Below are positions 34,489-43,632 of a stretch of 64,000 nucleotides of DNA, in pieces; position 1 is the first letter of the stretch; every line of letters starts with the position of its first letter. The stretch comes from an uncultured Dehalococcoidales bacterium (GTDB lineage: Bacteria > Chloroflexota > Dehalococcoidia > UBA1151 > UBA1328). The stretch spans positions 1 to 64,000 of the forward strand of contig CAJQSP010000006.1 in assembly GCA_905614375.1 (NCBI GenBank). The letters run 5' to 3'. The position numbers and the translations under genes were made by a program. The notes below the pieces were generated by a model that did no database searches, had not been told where the DNA came from, and saw only the letters and a program-made list of their open reading frames with translations.

Positions 34489-35061
34489 CTACTTCCCGCT
34501 ACTTTCCCAGAGAGTTACGTATGGACCGCTCTTGCCAGATATCAGTCCGGCGAGGTCTTGTTGCGTGGTGTCTTTGATCGATTCACGTTCTTTTTCCATC
34601 AACGTGAAAACCTGATCATTGAGCTGTTTGAGGGAATACTGCGTCAGTCTGCTGCCAAATAAATCTTTGGTAGCCTCGTACAGTTGAGGTTTATCGAAAG
34701 CAAGCAATGACCCAGAGAAGAAAAGCACACCAACACTACCTCCTGGGTCATTTGATGCCTGGTCAATGTTGATACCGAGTTCGGCGATAATGTGCTTCAA
34801 AGAATTTGCACGAACGACCGCTTCGACTTGTTGTGGGATACCCATCAGTTCAAGGAATCCGACGTCATGCCGGCGGATCATCTTAGAAAAGTCTTCTTCG
34901 ATCTTTGTATAAAAGTCTTCACCCAAGATGTTTGAAATCGAGAGCTTAAGCACCGCAGGGCCACCTGGACGATCTTTTCGGGCGTCGATAGCCATGAACT
35001 CACGCAGGTGAGGAAATATGCACAGGGTTATATCGGCGCTTTTACGGTCTGAATCAAACAT
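34489..35061 (-). CDS. Hypothetical protein, 190 residues
   Basis: I do not recognise a family. The protein is soluble by composition, with alternating strands and helices, no signal peptide and no membrane segment. Visible elements are ADITLCIFPHLREFMAID, a KLSISNILGEDFYTKIEEDF helix region, SVGVLFFSGSLLAFDKPQLY, and a charged C-terminal helix with EKERESIKDTTQQDL. An open frame on the opposite strand at 34399-34662 overlaps its 3' end and is most likely a shadow. It is 15 bp downstream of the zinc-ribbon gene on the same strand, suggesting co-transcription. Confidence 0.7.
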   Translation of the reverse strand: MFDSDRKSADITLCIFPHLREFMAIDARKDRPGGPAVLKLSISNILGEDFYTKIEEDFSKMIRRHDVGFLELMGIPQQVEAVVRANSLKHIIAELGINIDQASNDPGGSVGVLFFSGSLLAFDKPQLYEATKDLFGSRLTQYSLKQLNDQVFTLMEKERESIKDTTQQDLAGLISGKSGPYVTLWESSGK

Positions 35062-35076
35062 GATTCGATTCTAGCC

Positions 35077-35523
35077 TTAGTGGAAACCTAATAGCTGTTT
35101 CACACGCTTGAAAATACCTAACTTCTCACCCCTACGAGCCTTATGCCAACTTTTCTCTGCAGAGGCCGCCCTACCAAGATTTGAGTTCCGCTGTTTCATG
35201 ATATCTCGAATCTCGCGATCCTCGCTCTTATCAAGCCAGAATCCTGCATCGCTTGGGCATGCCTCGATTTCAAGATTGTAACCTCGGTATCGGAATCGCA
35301 CCATCGCTTCGCCACAATGAGGACACCCGTGATCGACTTCATGCTTGCCGTACTGACGCTGACCTTTGACCATGTCATCGCTAGCAGCATTGTCTTCGAG
35401 TGATTCGATAGCAGCCGTTGTCAGCCAAACGCCGGCGCATGCCGGACATTGTGATGACTCTTCGCCCGAAGTTTTGGAATCTTCTAAGCTGGTCTTGTCT
35501 ATAGGGCAGGTAAGTTGAGTCAA
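35077..35523 (-). CDS. TFIIB-type zinc-ribbon protein (zf-TFIIB family)
   Basis: A 148-residue protein with two zinc-ribbon modules. The first is LTCPIDKTSL paired with SQCPACAGVWL. The second is HGCPHCGEAMV paired with EACPSDAGFWLDKSE, where the last C-x-x-C has become C-x-x-D, so zinc binding by this module may be altered. The VWL and FWLDKSE tails after each second knuckle are characteristic of the family, whose function is unknown. I set the start at TTG 35523, directly before the first ribbon; TTG 35580 would add 19 unsupported residues. Confidence 0.78.
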   Translation of the reverse strand: MTQLTCPIDKTSLEDSKTSGEESSQCPACAGVWLTTAAIESLEDNAASDDMVKGQRQYGKHEVDHGCPHCGEAMVRFRYRGYNLEIEACPSDAGFWLDKSEDREIRDIMKQRNSNLGRAASAEKSWHKARRGEKLGIFKRVKQLLGFH

Positions 35524-35630
35524 ATTAAATGATCTTTCGAATGTATGAAGCGTTAGTTGATTGTACGAAGTTCGGAGCAAATCTGTTCTAATGAACTTGT
35601 CAAATCAAAAAAAATTCACCTAATCAGATA

Positions 35631-36134
35631 CTAGTCAGCCTCTAATTTTGCCTGAACGTCTGGTTCGTCCAACGAATATCGGAAGTCACAATGTGAGGCT
35701 CCCTGCATTATCGTCTGCGTACGTTTCAACTTAACTTCTGAATTAAAGCCGTTGCAAAACTCGAAATCACGCGTGCAGGAAAAAATGTCTCCAAGATCAG
35801 CGAAACCAAGTGATTTGTACATTTCAGCGTATTTGCAGCGAGTCACATCGAACGAATATCGAGTCAGACTACTCTCGATGATGTCGACTTCTAGTGCTCC
35901 ATGTCGACGCCATGCGTCTTTGTTGGATGCATAATCTTCCAGTCCGTTAGCGCCTATTCCCTCAGCAAATTGGGCACCCTGCTCCCGTGCTAATTTCGTT
36001 ATTGCAGCACGAGCTATGTCGTTGGTTCGTTCGACACCGATTTCTTCTTGGAAAGCCCGAAGCATTGGACCTAATATCATGGCCTCGATCTGACGGCGGT
36101 CGATAACGTCCATTTGGTTTGGATCAAACACCAT
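35631..36134 (-). CDS. L-2-amino-thiazoline-4-carboxylic acid hydrolase-like protein
   Basis: A 167-residue member of the ATC hydrolase family, named for the enzyme that opens the thiazoline ring in bacterial L-cysteine formation from ATC. RCKYAEMYKSLGFADLGDIFSCTRDFEF and KLKRTQTIMQGASHCDFRY are the diagnostic conserved blocks with their cysteines and histidine. The family is broad and most members have unproven substrates, so the name is by homology. It is 39 bp downstream of the thiolase gene, probably in one transcript. Confidence 0.83.
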   Translation of the reverse strand: MVFDPNQMDVIDRRQIEAMILGPMLRAFQEEIGVERTNDIARAAITKLAREQGAQFAEGIGANGLEDYASNKDAWRRHGALEVDIIESSLTRYSFDVTRCKYAEMYKSLGFADLGDIFSCTRDFEFCNGFNSEVKLKRTQTIMQGASHCDFRYSLDEPDVQAKLEAD

Positions 36135-36173
36135 ATTGGATTCCTTAGGTTTGCTTAGTTGAATAGTTGACGA

Positions 36174-37370
36174 TTATTGAAGCGAAATGCTCATGGCGAC
36201 AGCTCCACCGCCAGCGTGACAAATAACAGCGAGCCCTTCTTTACCCTGGGAAGACTGAAGACCGTGCATTATAGTCACGAGGATCCTGGCTCCACTGGCT
36301 CCTATCGGATGTCCCAATGCTATTGCTCCGCCGCGCAAGTTAACGCGATCCCAGTCCCATTTCAGTGCCTGTCCATTTGCAAGTACCTGTGCCGCAAACG
36401 CTTCATTGACTTCAATCAGGTCGAATTCGTCTAGAGACTGCCTGGTTTTCGTTAAAAGGTTTTGAACTGCTATACGAGGTGCGTCAAACAGCATGCCGGG
36501 TTCATTCGCTGCGTGTGCATATCCTGTAATTCGTGCGACTGGCCCGTTAGACGATTCTCCCGCCATTTGTGCGTTCGTCACCACCACAGCCGCAGCTCCA
36601 TCGCTGATCGAAGAAGCGTTCCCAGGCGTAACGGTCAAACCGGGTGGGAAAACGGTTGGAAGTGCTGAAAGCCCATTCATGTTTGTGCCGGCGCGTGGTC
36701 CTTCATCTTTGTTGAAAATGACAACGCTGCCGCGGCTGCCCGTAATTTCAACAGGTGTGATTTCATCGTTAAACGAACCCTCTGTACTCGCCGTTGAGGC
36801 GAGTCGGTGGCTCCGCTCTGAGAATTCATCTTGCTGCTCTCGCGTAACGCCGTACTTTTCGCTGATCGCCTCAGCTGATCCGCCCATGTGACGATTTTCG
36901 AACGGACACCAAAGCCCGTCGTGAATAATAGAGTCGATCAGGTTTGTGTCACCCAAACGCTGGCCCGTCCGGCTGTTGACGAGCAAGTGAGGAGCCGCAC
37001 TCATGTTTTCCATGCCGCCAGCTACGACTGCTGAAGCCTCACCCAACTGAACAGACTGAGCCGCCAAAATCACAGCCTGCATACCTGAAGCACAGGCTTT
37101 GTTGACCGTCAGCGCAGATACCGAATTCGGTATATCTGCGCTGATAGCAGCCTGACGGGCTGGAGTTTGACCTAAACCCGCGGAAAGCATATTTCCCATT
37201 ACGGTGTATTCAATGTCGCCGCCAGTTAATCCCGATCGATCGACTGCTGCTCGAATGGCTATTGCGCCGAGTTCGGTCGCGGGGGTGCTAGCAAGTCCGC
37301 CTTGGAATTTTCCGAGAGGGGTTCTCGTTGCACCTGTAATAAACACATCGCTTTTGAGCGCGTTGACCAT
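36174..37370 (-). CDS. Acetyl-CoA acetyltransferase (thiolase)
   Basis: A 398-residue thiolase that condenses or cleaves acyl-CoA at the beta-keto position. The nucleophile is in VNKACASGMQAV near residue 90, the catalytic histidine in IALGHPIGASGARI near residue 350 and the second cysteine in VICHAGGGAVAMS near the C-terminus. GGMENMSAAPHLL and EVNEAFAAQVLA are family signatures. Biosynthetic versus degradative use cannot be decided. No other beta-oxidation genes are nearby. Confidence 0.93.
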   Translation of the reverse strand: MVNALKSDVFITGATRTPLGKFQGGLASTPATELGAIAIRAAVDRSGLTGGDIEYTVMGNMLSAGLGQTPARQAAISADIPNSVSALTVNKACASGMQAVILAAQSVQLGEASAVVAGGMENMSAAPHLLVNSRTGQRLGDTNLIDSIIHDGLWCPFENRHMGGSAEAISEKYGVTREQQDEFSERSHRLASTASTEGSFNDEITPVEITGSRGSVVIFNKDEGPRAGTNMNGLSALPTVFPPGLTVTPGNASSISDGAAAVVVTNAQMAGESSNGPVARITGYAHAANEPGMLFDAPRIAVQNLLTKTRQSLDEFDLIEVNEAFAAQVLANGQALKWDWDRVNLRGGAIALGHPIGASGARILVTIMHGLQSSQGKEGLAVICHAGGGAVAMSISLQ

Positions 37371-37443
37371 GAAGAGTCTTCCTGTTGACTAAACCGAGTA
37401 GGTGATTCGCCGAGTATAGATCGACTGAGATACTTTTGCCGTC

Positions 37444-38589
37444 TTAGGCAGAAACGACTCGAACCGTTAGACCGTCCGCCGTGAGTGCGATCTTTCCTTG
37501 CTTCAAGGCAAGTGCGTCATCGCCGTATATATCCCGTCGCCAGCCACTTAAAGCCCGTACATCGGGTTCTTCCTCAGTTGCGATACGATCGAGCTCTTTT
37601 CTGTTTGCAATCATCTGTCCAGCGACGCCGTTTTCGTCACTTCGCAATTTGAGCAATGCCTGTAAAAGAGCGACGAGTGTTTCATGCCCACGCAATGGCG
37701 GACCGCCCTTTTCTGGATCAGGACAGTCGTCGTCAGGAATTTCCATCCCAATTTGGACAGCGTCAAGAATCGCTTTACCATCACGCCCATGAGCGAAACG
37801 CTCATTAACTCCCCTGACTCGTTCGAGATCGGTGGGGGTTTGAGGGGCGTTTAACGCTATCTCGGCGAGTGCTTCATCTCGACAGACCCAACCCTTTGGA
37901 ATATCACGGTTCTGTGCACTGACTTCTCGCCACTCAGTAATTTCTCTGAGTACTGCGAGTGCTCGGCGGGTTGGACGTCGAAGTCGAACCTTACGCCACA
38001 GATCTCGAGGATCGACATCGTACAAATCTTGGTCACGAAGATGCCCCATCTCTTCATGAGCCCATGACGTGCGATTCGAGTCTGAGAGTTCTTCGACTAG
38101 CTTGTCGTAGACGTCGATGAGATAAGTCACATCGCCGATCGCATAGTCGATCTGGTTGTCGGTAAGCGGACGACGTGCCCAGTCGGTCATCTGCGATCGT
38201 TTGTCGATCGTGTCGCCGACAATTCGCTGTACGAGCGTGGCGTAAGCCGGTTGATCTCCGTAGCCGCTGACCATTGCAGCGATCTGCGTATCGAACACTG
38301 GTTCGACCATTGAACTACTGGCGTTGAACATGATCTGCATGTCCTGACTCGCGGAGTGAAACACTTTCAATACGGAAGTGTTCCGCATCAGCTCGTACAT
38401 AGGTTCTAGATCGATCCCTTTAGCCAATGGATCGATAGCCACCGCTTCATCGCGTGTAGCTATCTGTATTAGGCAAAGAATTGGCCAGTAAGTTTTCTCA
38501 CGGACAAACTCAGTATCGACGGTAACGAATTTAGATTTGGCGGCACGTGCGCAGAAATCTGCGACATCGGCGGAATTAGTAATAAGCAC
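37444..38589 (-). CDS. rnd: Ribonuclease D
   Basis: A 381-residue 3'-5' exonuclease of the DEDDy family that trims tRNA precursors. Exo I is FVTVDTEFVREKTYWP (residues 21-36), Exo II covers LKVFHSASQDMQIM, and Exo III is NQIDYAIGDVTYLIDVY with the catalytic tyrosine. Two HRDC-like helical segments follow (WREVSAQNRDIPKGWVCRDE and the C-terminal region). The start is GTG 38589. It is alone on its strand and is followed downstream by the thiolase, 73 bp away. Confidence 0.93.
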   Translation of the reverse strand: MLITNSADVADFCARAAKSKFVTVDTEFVREKTYWPILCLIQIATRDEAVAIDPLAKGIDLEPMYELMRNTSVLKVFHSASQDMQIMFNASSSMVEPVFDTQIAAMVSGYGDQPAYATLVQRIVGDTIDKRSQMTDWARRPLTDNQIDYAIGDVTYLIDVYDKLVEELSDSNRTSWAHEEMGHLRDQDLYDVDPRDLWRKVRLRRPTRRALAVLREITEWREVSAQNRDIPKGWVCRDEALAEIALNAPQTPTDLERVRGVNERFAHGRDGKAILDAVQIGMEIPDDDCPDPEKGGPPLRGHETLVALLQALLKLRSDENGVAGQMIANRKELDRIATEEEPDVRALSGWRRDIYGDDALALKQGKIALTADGLTVRVVSA

Positions 38590-38860
38590 TTATTGTGATG
38601 TGAGCGTTGTGCGACCCTATTTGAGAGTCGTTTACCGAATCGGGGTAACTACTGGTTGTACTCGATACCACGATTGACCGCAGACCCTGCGAGACTCACT
38701 CAGCATACATGCGAGTCCATTAGATGGACGTACGTACTGTAGTCAGAGTGGTTGAAGTTACACGATGTATCCGCTGGACTGAATGTGAAAAGTACACAGC
38801 GCTGGCCTGTGATATTTTCGAAACGGAGTAGAATTTCACAAGATCAAAAGGCTTAACAGC

Positions 38861-38977
38861 ATGTTTGGCGACAAATATTGGAGTCGACTAAATCTCCCTG
38901 TATCGATAGACAGTATTGAGTACGCCATCAAACTTGAGGATCGCTGGATCCTCTTCATTTCAAAACTTGGTTATTAA
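38861..38977 (+). CDS. Possible 38-residue small protein
   Basis: An ATG frame preceded by AAAGG nine bases upstream. The product would be mildly amphipathic with an aromatic N-terminus (MFGDKYWSRLNLP) and a hydrophobic C-terminal part (DRWILFISKLGY). No family is recognised. Nothing beyond the ribosome-binding-like sequence and open frame supports it, so it may be chance. Confidence 0.25.
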   Translation: MFGDKYWSRLNLPVSIDSIEYAIKLEDRWILFISKLGY

Positions 38978-39004
38978 TTAGAGTATGAACGACGGGTATT
39001 TTTT

Positions 39005-39021
39005 CCTGACAATTTGTCAGG
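39005..39021. promoter_or_regulatory. Perfect palindrome, possible operator
   Basis: CCTGAC and GTCAGG separated by AATTT. A run of six T lies before it rather than after it, so it does not read as a plus-strand terminator, and on the minus strand it is followed by A. It is about 140 bp upstream of the small CxCxxC gene. Confidence 0.35.
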
Positions 39022-39160
39022 TAACCGGTCATCCGTGTTATTTACGGTGCATTTTATGCGTTCCGAATATCTGCTAGGCAACCACGATTGGTCTAGATCC
39101 ATCTAAACTTGTGATGGATACAAATAGACATTTCTAAGACAGATACGAGAGAGATTCAAA

Positions 39161-39307
39161 GTGGACTCGAAAGGATATCGAGGTCGAAAACACCCGCCCT
39201 ACTGTACCTGTTTCACCTGCGTCGCTGATCGTCTGACTCGAAATAGTGTATCCGGGCCTAAGGGATTACTTCTACGGATTCTGCGAATCTTCAGTATTAG
39301 TCGATAG
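39161..39307 (+). CDS. Small CxCxxC protein, 48 residues
   Basis: A short GTG-started gene with a good ribosome site (GAGAGAG about seven bases upstream). The product starts VDSKGYRGRKHPPYCTCFTC: a basic Gly-Arg segment, then HPPYCTCFTC with three closely spaced cysteines, then a basic tail ending LLLRILRIFSISR. The cysteine cluster preceded by H-P-P looks like half of a zinc or metal site, but no function is known to me. It ends 4 bp before the convergent stop of the small membrane protein gene. Confidence 0.55.
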   Translation: MDSKGYRGRKHPPYCTCFTCVADRLTRNSVSGPKGLLLRILRIFSISR

Positions 39308-39310
39308 CTC

Positions 39311-39526
39311 TTAGAGCTTTTCGAACCCGAAGAATCTGCCTAGAACCCAACCGATGGCGAGTCCGATCAGGACTGAAAACGGGATACCGAACAGAACGCT
39401 GACCATCGCTACATCTTTTGCGTTGGTTTCCGCATCATCGAACTGGACTAGTGAGATTACGAGAAACGCTATTCCCATAATAAATCCCAATGCTGCACCC
39501 ATCAGTGCCGATTTACTAAATCTCAA
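39311..39526 (-). CDS. Small two-helix membrane protein
   Basis: A 71-residue hypothetical protein with two predicted transmembrane helices (about 8-27, ALMGAALGFIMGIAFLVISL, and 42-65, SVLFGIPFSVLIGLAIGWVLG) joined by an acidic loop (FDDAETNAKDV). The TTG start at 39526 has GAGGA nine bases upstream. No family recognised. It is 34 bp downstream of the C45 family gene on the same strand and may be co-transcribed. Confidence 0.7.
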   Translation of the reverse strand: MRFSKSALMGAALGFIMGIAFLVISLVQFDDAETNAKDVAMVSVLFGIPFSVLIGLAIGWVLGRFFGFEKL

Positions 39527-39560
39527 CTCTGTCGATCCTCTTCACTAGTACGCTGATCCA

Positions 39561-40646
39561 TTATCCAGCGTTGTATGTTTCGTATTTGTTCTCGCACGGA
39601 TTTCCGTTAGTTACGTGCATTCGATTATCACTAGGTTCAAGGATGATCGAAATAACGCTACGTTGCCAACCCGTGTTTGGCTCATCATTGGGATGCCGAC
39701 ATATCGACGTAGGGAAACCATCGTGGTCCGACAACAATAATTTAGCGTCGTCGATCGATACTTTTCCTTGATTCAGCCGAGCGTTTAGAAGTTCTTTACC
39801 GCGATCTCGTCGTTGGAATGACTGACCATAGATTTTGTCGGAGAAATCATCATTATTCGACACATACGATGGATGAACACAGTGATTCGTGTGGACCAAT
39901 ACACCATCTGAATCTGTCGTAATCGATTCGACAGATTCCGGCATAATCTCAAGATTCAGCGGGCCTTCATTCGTAATCATCGCAGCGTTGGCAGTGAGTG
40001 CTCTCGGAGCTGACTCCACCGCACTTATAGCTTCAGCAGTAGTCTTTGCTTCCAGGATCGCACGAACAAAAAAGTACCAAGGAAGCCCTTTTGGATCCGA
40101 TGGTCCATTTAAAGCATTCATGCATATGCCGATCCCATACGAACTGAATCCCATATAAGCAACTAATCCTGGCTGCATCCATGATGTGAAGGCTGCCTTG
40201 CCGTGTCCCTTCCGAGTGATCACGGTCGACAGCGGAGCCATCGCTGGATCGTTGTCCCAGTTCTGACCTGCAAAGCCCTTGCCTGAACTAGAAGACTCCG
40301 CCGAAACCATGATCGACGTACAGCCCTCCGATTGGTAACCGAGCATGTTCCTTGCATTGAACACCATCAAGCGCTCGACAGATATACCTGAAGCGTTGGA
40401 TGTACCTTCCATCTCTTTGAGAGAGTCAGGGAAGAACTCCGCAACACGGTCGAAACTACGCAGAGCTACTTGTTCAGCGCGTTCCCATGTAACTTGTTGA
40501 ATTGCACCTTTGTTGAAGCGCTCGAGCACAAGATCCGAAAGTTCAACGATCTGGCTTCGGAAGTGCTCGCCAATCTGTTGTCCCATTTCGACCGGTGAGC
40601 CGCTAACGGTTAATTCAGGAAAACGTGCATTGGTTTGAGAATTCAT
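39561..40646 (-). CDS. C45 family autoproteolytic acyltransferase/hydrolase
   Basis: A 361-residue Ntn-hydrolase of the acyl-CoA:6-aminopenicillanate acyltransferase (peptidase C45) family. These proteins self-cleave before a cysteine, which then acts as nucleophile on an amide bond. The expected cysteine is C109 in SEGCTSIMV; upstream are LMVFNARNMLGY and downstream FAGQNWDNDP, SSYGIGICMNAL and THCVHPSY, as in the family. Many members hydrolyse acyl-amino or peptide-like substrates; the natural substrate here is unknown. It is divergent from the IlvD/EDD dehydratase gene. Confidence 0.85.
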   Translation of the reverse strand: MNSQTNARFPELTVSGSPVEMGQQIGEHFRSQIVELSDLVLERFNKGAIQQVTWERAEQVALRSFDRVAEFFPDSLKEMEGTSNASGISVERLMVFNARNMLGYQSEGCTSIMVSAESSSSGKGFAGQNWDNDPAMAPLSTVITRKGHGKAAFTSWMQPGLVAYMGFSSYGIGICMNALNGPSDPKGLPWYFFVRAILEAKTTAEAISAVESAPRALTANAAMITNEGPLNLEIMPESVESITTDSDGVLVHTNHCVHPSYVSNNDDFSDKIYGQSFQRRDRGKELLNARLNQGKVSIDDAKLLLSDHDGFPTSICRHPNDEPNTGWQRSVISIILEPSDNRMHVTNGNPCENKYETYNAG

Positions 40647-40779
40647 AAATAATTAACTAGAGCTATATGGCTTCCGATTCATACTTGGTGACAACGAAAG
40701 CAATCAAAATAACACCGAGTTGTTTGCTAGACTCGCTGCCTCTTGAGATTTCATTAGCTAATTGTGAGGGTACGTATCG

Positions 40780-42546
40780 ATGGGAACAGACCAAGCCAAC
40801 GGCAAAATACTTCGTTCAGAGGAGTGGTTTGGAACCAGAGATCTTGAAGGCTTCCTGCATCGTGCCGGTCTAAAGAATCAAGGATGGTCTGAGAAATCAT
40901 TCGCTGGACGCCCAGTGATCGGCATTGCCAACTCTTGGTCGGAAGCCACGCACTGCAATGCTCACCTACGTGATCTTGCTGAACACGTAAAACGTGGAGT
41001 TCTCGCCGCTGGTGGATTCCCGATCGAATTCCCAACTATTTCACTTGGCGAGTTCTTCCTTTCACCGACATCTATGTTTTGTAGGAATCTTATGTCGATG
41101 GACACCGAAGAGATGATCCGCGGCCTCCCTATTGATGGTGTTGTTCTGCTTTCGGGTTGTGACAAAACCACGCCTGCAATGCTGATGGGCGCTGCTTCAG
41201 CCGACCTGCCTGCAATCGTTCTTACCGGTGGACCTCAATTGAAGGGCAACTGGAAGGGCGAAGAACTTGGGTCTTGTACCGACTGTCGTCGTTACTGGGC
41301 TGAGCTACGCGCTGGAACAATAACTCAAGCCGAATACGATTCGATGGAATCGGCAATTTATCGTTCACCAGGCCACTGCATGGTCATGGGCACAGCTTCG
41401 ACTATGGGTGCGATTGTTGAAACTCTCGGCATGTGCTTACCCGGGGGTGCTGTCGTTCCCGGTGCCGACTCCCGCCGAAAAGTTCTCGCCGAAGAATCCG
41501 GTCGAGCAGCAGTGGATCTTGTAAAGAAGGGCATTCGACCTTCCGACATCATGTCTCAAGATGCATTCGACAATGCAATTCGCATGCTTTTAGCAGCTGG
41601 TGGTTCGACAAATGCGATTATCCACCTAACTGCTATAGCCGGTCGTGCAGGCATAAAGCTTCCACTTGAACGGTTCAATGAGCTGTCCGAAACAACTCCG
41701 GTAATAGTCAATCTCAAGCCGGGCGGAAAGTATCTGATGGAAGACCTGTTCTATGCCGGCGGCGTAGAAGCGGTTCTCAAGAAGATGTCGAGTTTGCTGA
41801 CGCTAGATTGCCTCACGGTCACTGGTGATACGCTCGGCGAGAACATTGCCGACGCTGAATGTCATAACGATGACGTCGTGCTATCTCTTGAAACCCCGCT
41901 TGCCAAAGAAGGTGGCTTGTCAGTCCTGAAAGGTTCGCTTGCTCCGGATGGCGCAGTGATCAAACACATCGCAGCTTCTCCTGAATTGTTGCAGCACACA
42001 GGTCGCGCTGTCGTATTTGAGAATCCACTCGATCTCAAGAACCGAATCGACGACCCTGATCTTGATGTAACTAAGGACGACATTCTCGTCATGAAGGGAG
42101 CAGGTCCTGTTGGTGGCCCAGGAATGCCAGAGGCTGGATTTCTACCACTGCCGAAGAAGCTTCTCGCTCAAGGCGTGCGCGATATGGTCCGAATATCCGA
42201 TGCACGTATGAGCGGTACGGCGTTTGGAACGATCGTGCTTCACGTGTCACCAGAGTCCCACATTGGAGGCCCGCTAGCCCTCGTGCAATCGGGAGACATG
42301 ATCACGTTAGATGTTGAAGCGAAGAAGCTTGATCTAAATGTTAACGAAGTTGAGCTTGCACGACGCCGAGCAGTATTACCGGAGCCTGTAGCAGATGGCG
42401 GGTTCACTCGTGGTTACGGAAAGATGTACTCACAGCACATTACCCAAGCTCAGGATGGCTGCGACTTCGACTTCTTGGTCGGCAAAACACCTGTTGAGAC
42501 CCACGTCGAATCAGCAACTCACAACGCTGGATTCCACACTGGCTGA
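40780..42546 (+). CDS. IlvD/EDD-family dehydratase, sugar-acid (L-arabinonate/xylonate) type
   Basis: A 588-residue iron-sulfur dehydratase. The 2Fe-2S ligands are C59 (ATHCNAHL), C127 (LSGCDKTTPA) and C200 (PGHCMVMG). The catalytic-serine region is ISDARMSGTAFGTIVLHVSPE near residue 480. The N-terminus RSEEWFGTRDLEGFLHRAG and the AHLRDLAEHVKRGVLAAGGF segment match the pentonate dehydratase branch rather than biosynthetic IlvD. The likely reaction is loss of water from an aldonic acid to a 2-keto-3-deoxy acid. The neighbouring dehydrogenases fit a sugar-acid pathway. Confidence 0.88.
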   Translation: MGTDQANGKILRSEEWFGTRDLEGFLHRAGLKNQGWSEKSFAGRPVIGIANSWSEATHCNAHLRDLAEHVKRGVLAAGGFPIEFPTISLGEFFLSPTSMFCRNLMSMDTEEMIRGLPIDGVVLLSGCDKTTPAMLMGAASADLPAIVLTGGPQLKGNWKGEELGSCTDCRRYWAELRAGTITQAEYDSMESAIYRSPGHCMVMGTASTMGAIVETLGMCLPGGAVVPGADSRRKVLAEESGRAAVDLVKKGIRPSDIMSQDAFDNAIRMLLAAGGSTNAIIHLTAIAGRAGIKLPLERFNELSETTPVIVNLKPGGKYLMEDLFYAGGVEAVLKKMSSLLTLDCLTVTGDTLGENIADAECHNDDVVLSLETPLAKEGGLSVLKGSLAPDGAVIKHIAASPELLQHTGRAVVFENPLDLKNRIDDPDLDVTKDDILVMKGAGPVGGPGMPEAGFLPLPKKLLAQGVRDMVRISDARMSGTAFGTIVLHVSPESHIGGPLALVQSGDMITLDVEAKKLDLNVNEVELARRRAVLPEPVADGGFTRGYGKMYSQHITQAQDGCDFDFLVGKTPVETHVESATHNAGFHTG

Positions 42547-42562
42547 TCGCGCGACTAAATAG

Positions 42563-43582
42563 TTAGTCAGGCGTTGGTGCATTGTCGGGAATAAGCCCTG
42601 CAGTACGTATGTCGCTCCATACCGCAGCAGGAATGTCTTGCTGCACCATGGCGATATTTTGCTCTAGCTCAGCGATCGTCTGGGCACCTGGTACCGCAGT
42701 AGCAACTGCCGGGTGAGCAAGAACGAACTGAAGTGCTGCGGCTTTTAAGTCGACTCCATGCGCAACACATATTTCAGTCAATTTACGTGCCGTAGAAACT
42801 AAATCATCTGAGGCCTGTTCGTAATCGAACGTTACCGGTTGTGAAAGATCACGAGCGAGAATGCCCGAGTTGTACGGTCCACCAATAGTGATCTTCACAT
42901 CACGCTCGACACAGGCAGGCAGGAATTCAGACAAGCTTGAGTGGTCTAGGAGAGTGTATCGACCCGCCAGCAGGATGATGTCTAGGTCGAATCGCTGGAT
43001 GAATTGCAATGGCATTTGCCACTCGTTCATTCCACAACCGATTGCCTTGATAGTTCCTTGATCTCGGAATTCAATCAGAGCTGGGAACGCTTCGTTTAGA
43101 GCTTGCCTTTCACCGTACGTTTCTACATCTGGATCATGAACGTAGATGATTTCCACGCTATCGAGATTTAAGCGCTTTAGGCTTTCTTCGATAGATCGGT
43201 GAACGTCGTCTCGAGTCCACGAATTGACAGCGACTAGCTCCCCGATGCCATCCGGATCATCTGAAGCAACCATTCCGCCTTCAACAGCATTAAGAACCCG
43301 ACCGATTTTTGTCGAAACAACGAATGAATCGCGATCTGCAGACGCGTACGAAGATTGACCTACCCGAGCTTCTGCACGCCCAGAACCATAGAGTGGTGCT
43401 GTATCGACATACGAAATGCCCAGTTCTTGAGCACGGTCAATGACCTTTACGGCCTCGTCATGTGCTGTGCCACCGTAGAGGCCGTCACCGAGCACCATTC
43501 CACTCAACGGCGCAGTTCCTAGGCCGAGCCTCGGAACTGAAATGCCGGTGTTTCCTAATGGGATTTTCTGGAATGGATCCAT
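42563..43582 (-). CDS. Aldo/keto reductase, aldose dehydrogenase-like
   Basis: A 339-residue AKR. PRLGLGTAPLSGM, ISYVDTAPLYGSGRAEARVG (Asp and catalytic Tyr), VVSTKIGRVL (Lys), VEIIYVHDPDVETYG (His) and TIKAIGCGMNEWQMPL follow the family order. It resembles the D-threo-aldose 1-dehydrogenase/L-fucose dehydrogenase branch, which would supply the lactone or aldonic acid for the convergent dehydratase. That pairing is inferred from position. Confidence 0.88.
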   Translation of the reverse strand: MDPFQKIPLGNTGISVPRLGLGTAPLSGMVLGDGLYGGTAHDEAVKVIDRAQELGISYVDTAPLYGSGRAEARVGQSSYASADRDSFVVSTKIGRVLNAVEGGMVASDDPDGIGELVAVNSWTRDDVHRSIEESLKRLNLDSVEIIYVHDPDVETYGERQALNEAFPALIEFRDQGTIKAIGCGMNEWQMPLQFIQRFDLDIILLAGRYTLLDHSSLSEFLPACVERDVKITIGGPYNSGILARDLSQPVTFDYEQASDDLVSTARKLTEICVAHGVDLKAAALQFVLAHPAVATAVPGAQTIAELEQNIAMVQQDIPAAVWSDIRTAGLIPDNAPTPD

Positions 43583-43632
43583 CTCGATGAACGGTCCTGT
43601 CGATTACTAAGTGCTAGATGTTTACCTATGAA

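Larger units (their letters stand above)
38590..39160. other. Gene-poor 570-bp stretch with small inverted repeats
   Basis: No conventional gene is visible between rnd and the small CxCxxC gene. It holds one possible 38-codon frame (38861-38977), the inverted repeat GAGGATC-GCTG-GATCCTC (38936-38953) inside that frame, and a perfect CCTGAC-AATTT-GTCAGG palindrome. No tRNA fold, CRISPR repeat or tandem repeat was seen. It could hold a small RNA or promoters for both flanking genes. Confidence 0.5.

Noticed and set aside
34399..34662. Plus-strand frame of 87 codons between mscS and the hypothetical protein.
   Set aside because: Most of it lies antisense to the 190-residue gene and it resembles no family.
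36174..37370. Thiolase as part of a beta-oxidation or PHB operon.
   Set aside because: No acyl-CoA dehydrogenase, enoyl-CoA hydratase, 3-hydroxyacyl-CoA dehydrogenase or PHB synthase gene is adjacent.
39005..39021. Palindrome as an intrinsic terminator.
   Set aside because: The T-run precedes it on the plus strand and the minus strand has A after it, so neither orientation fits.
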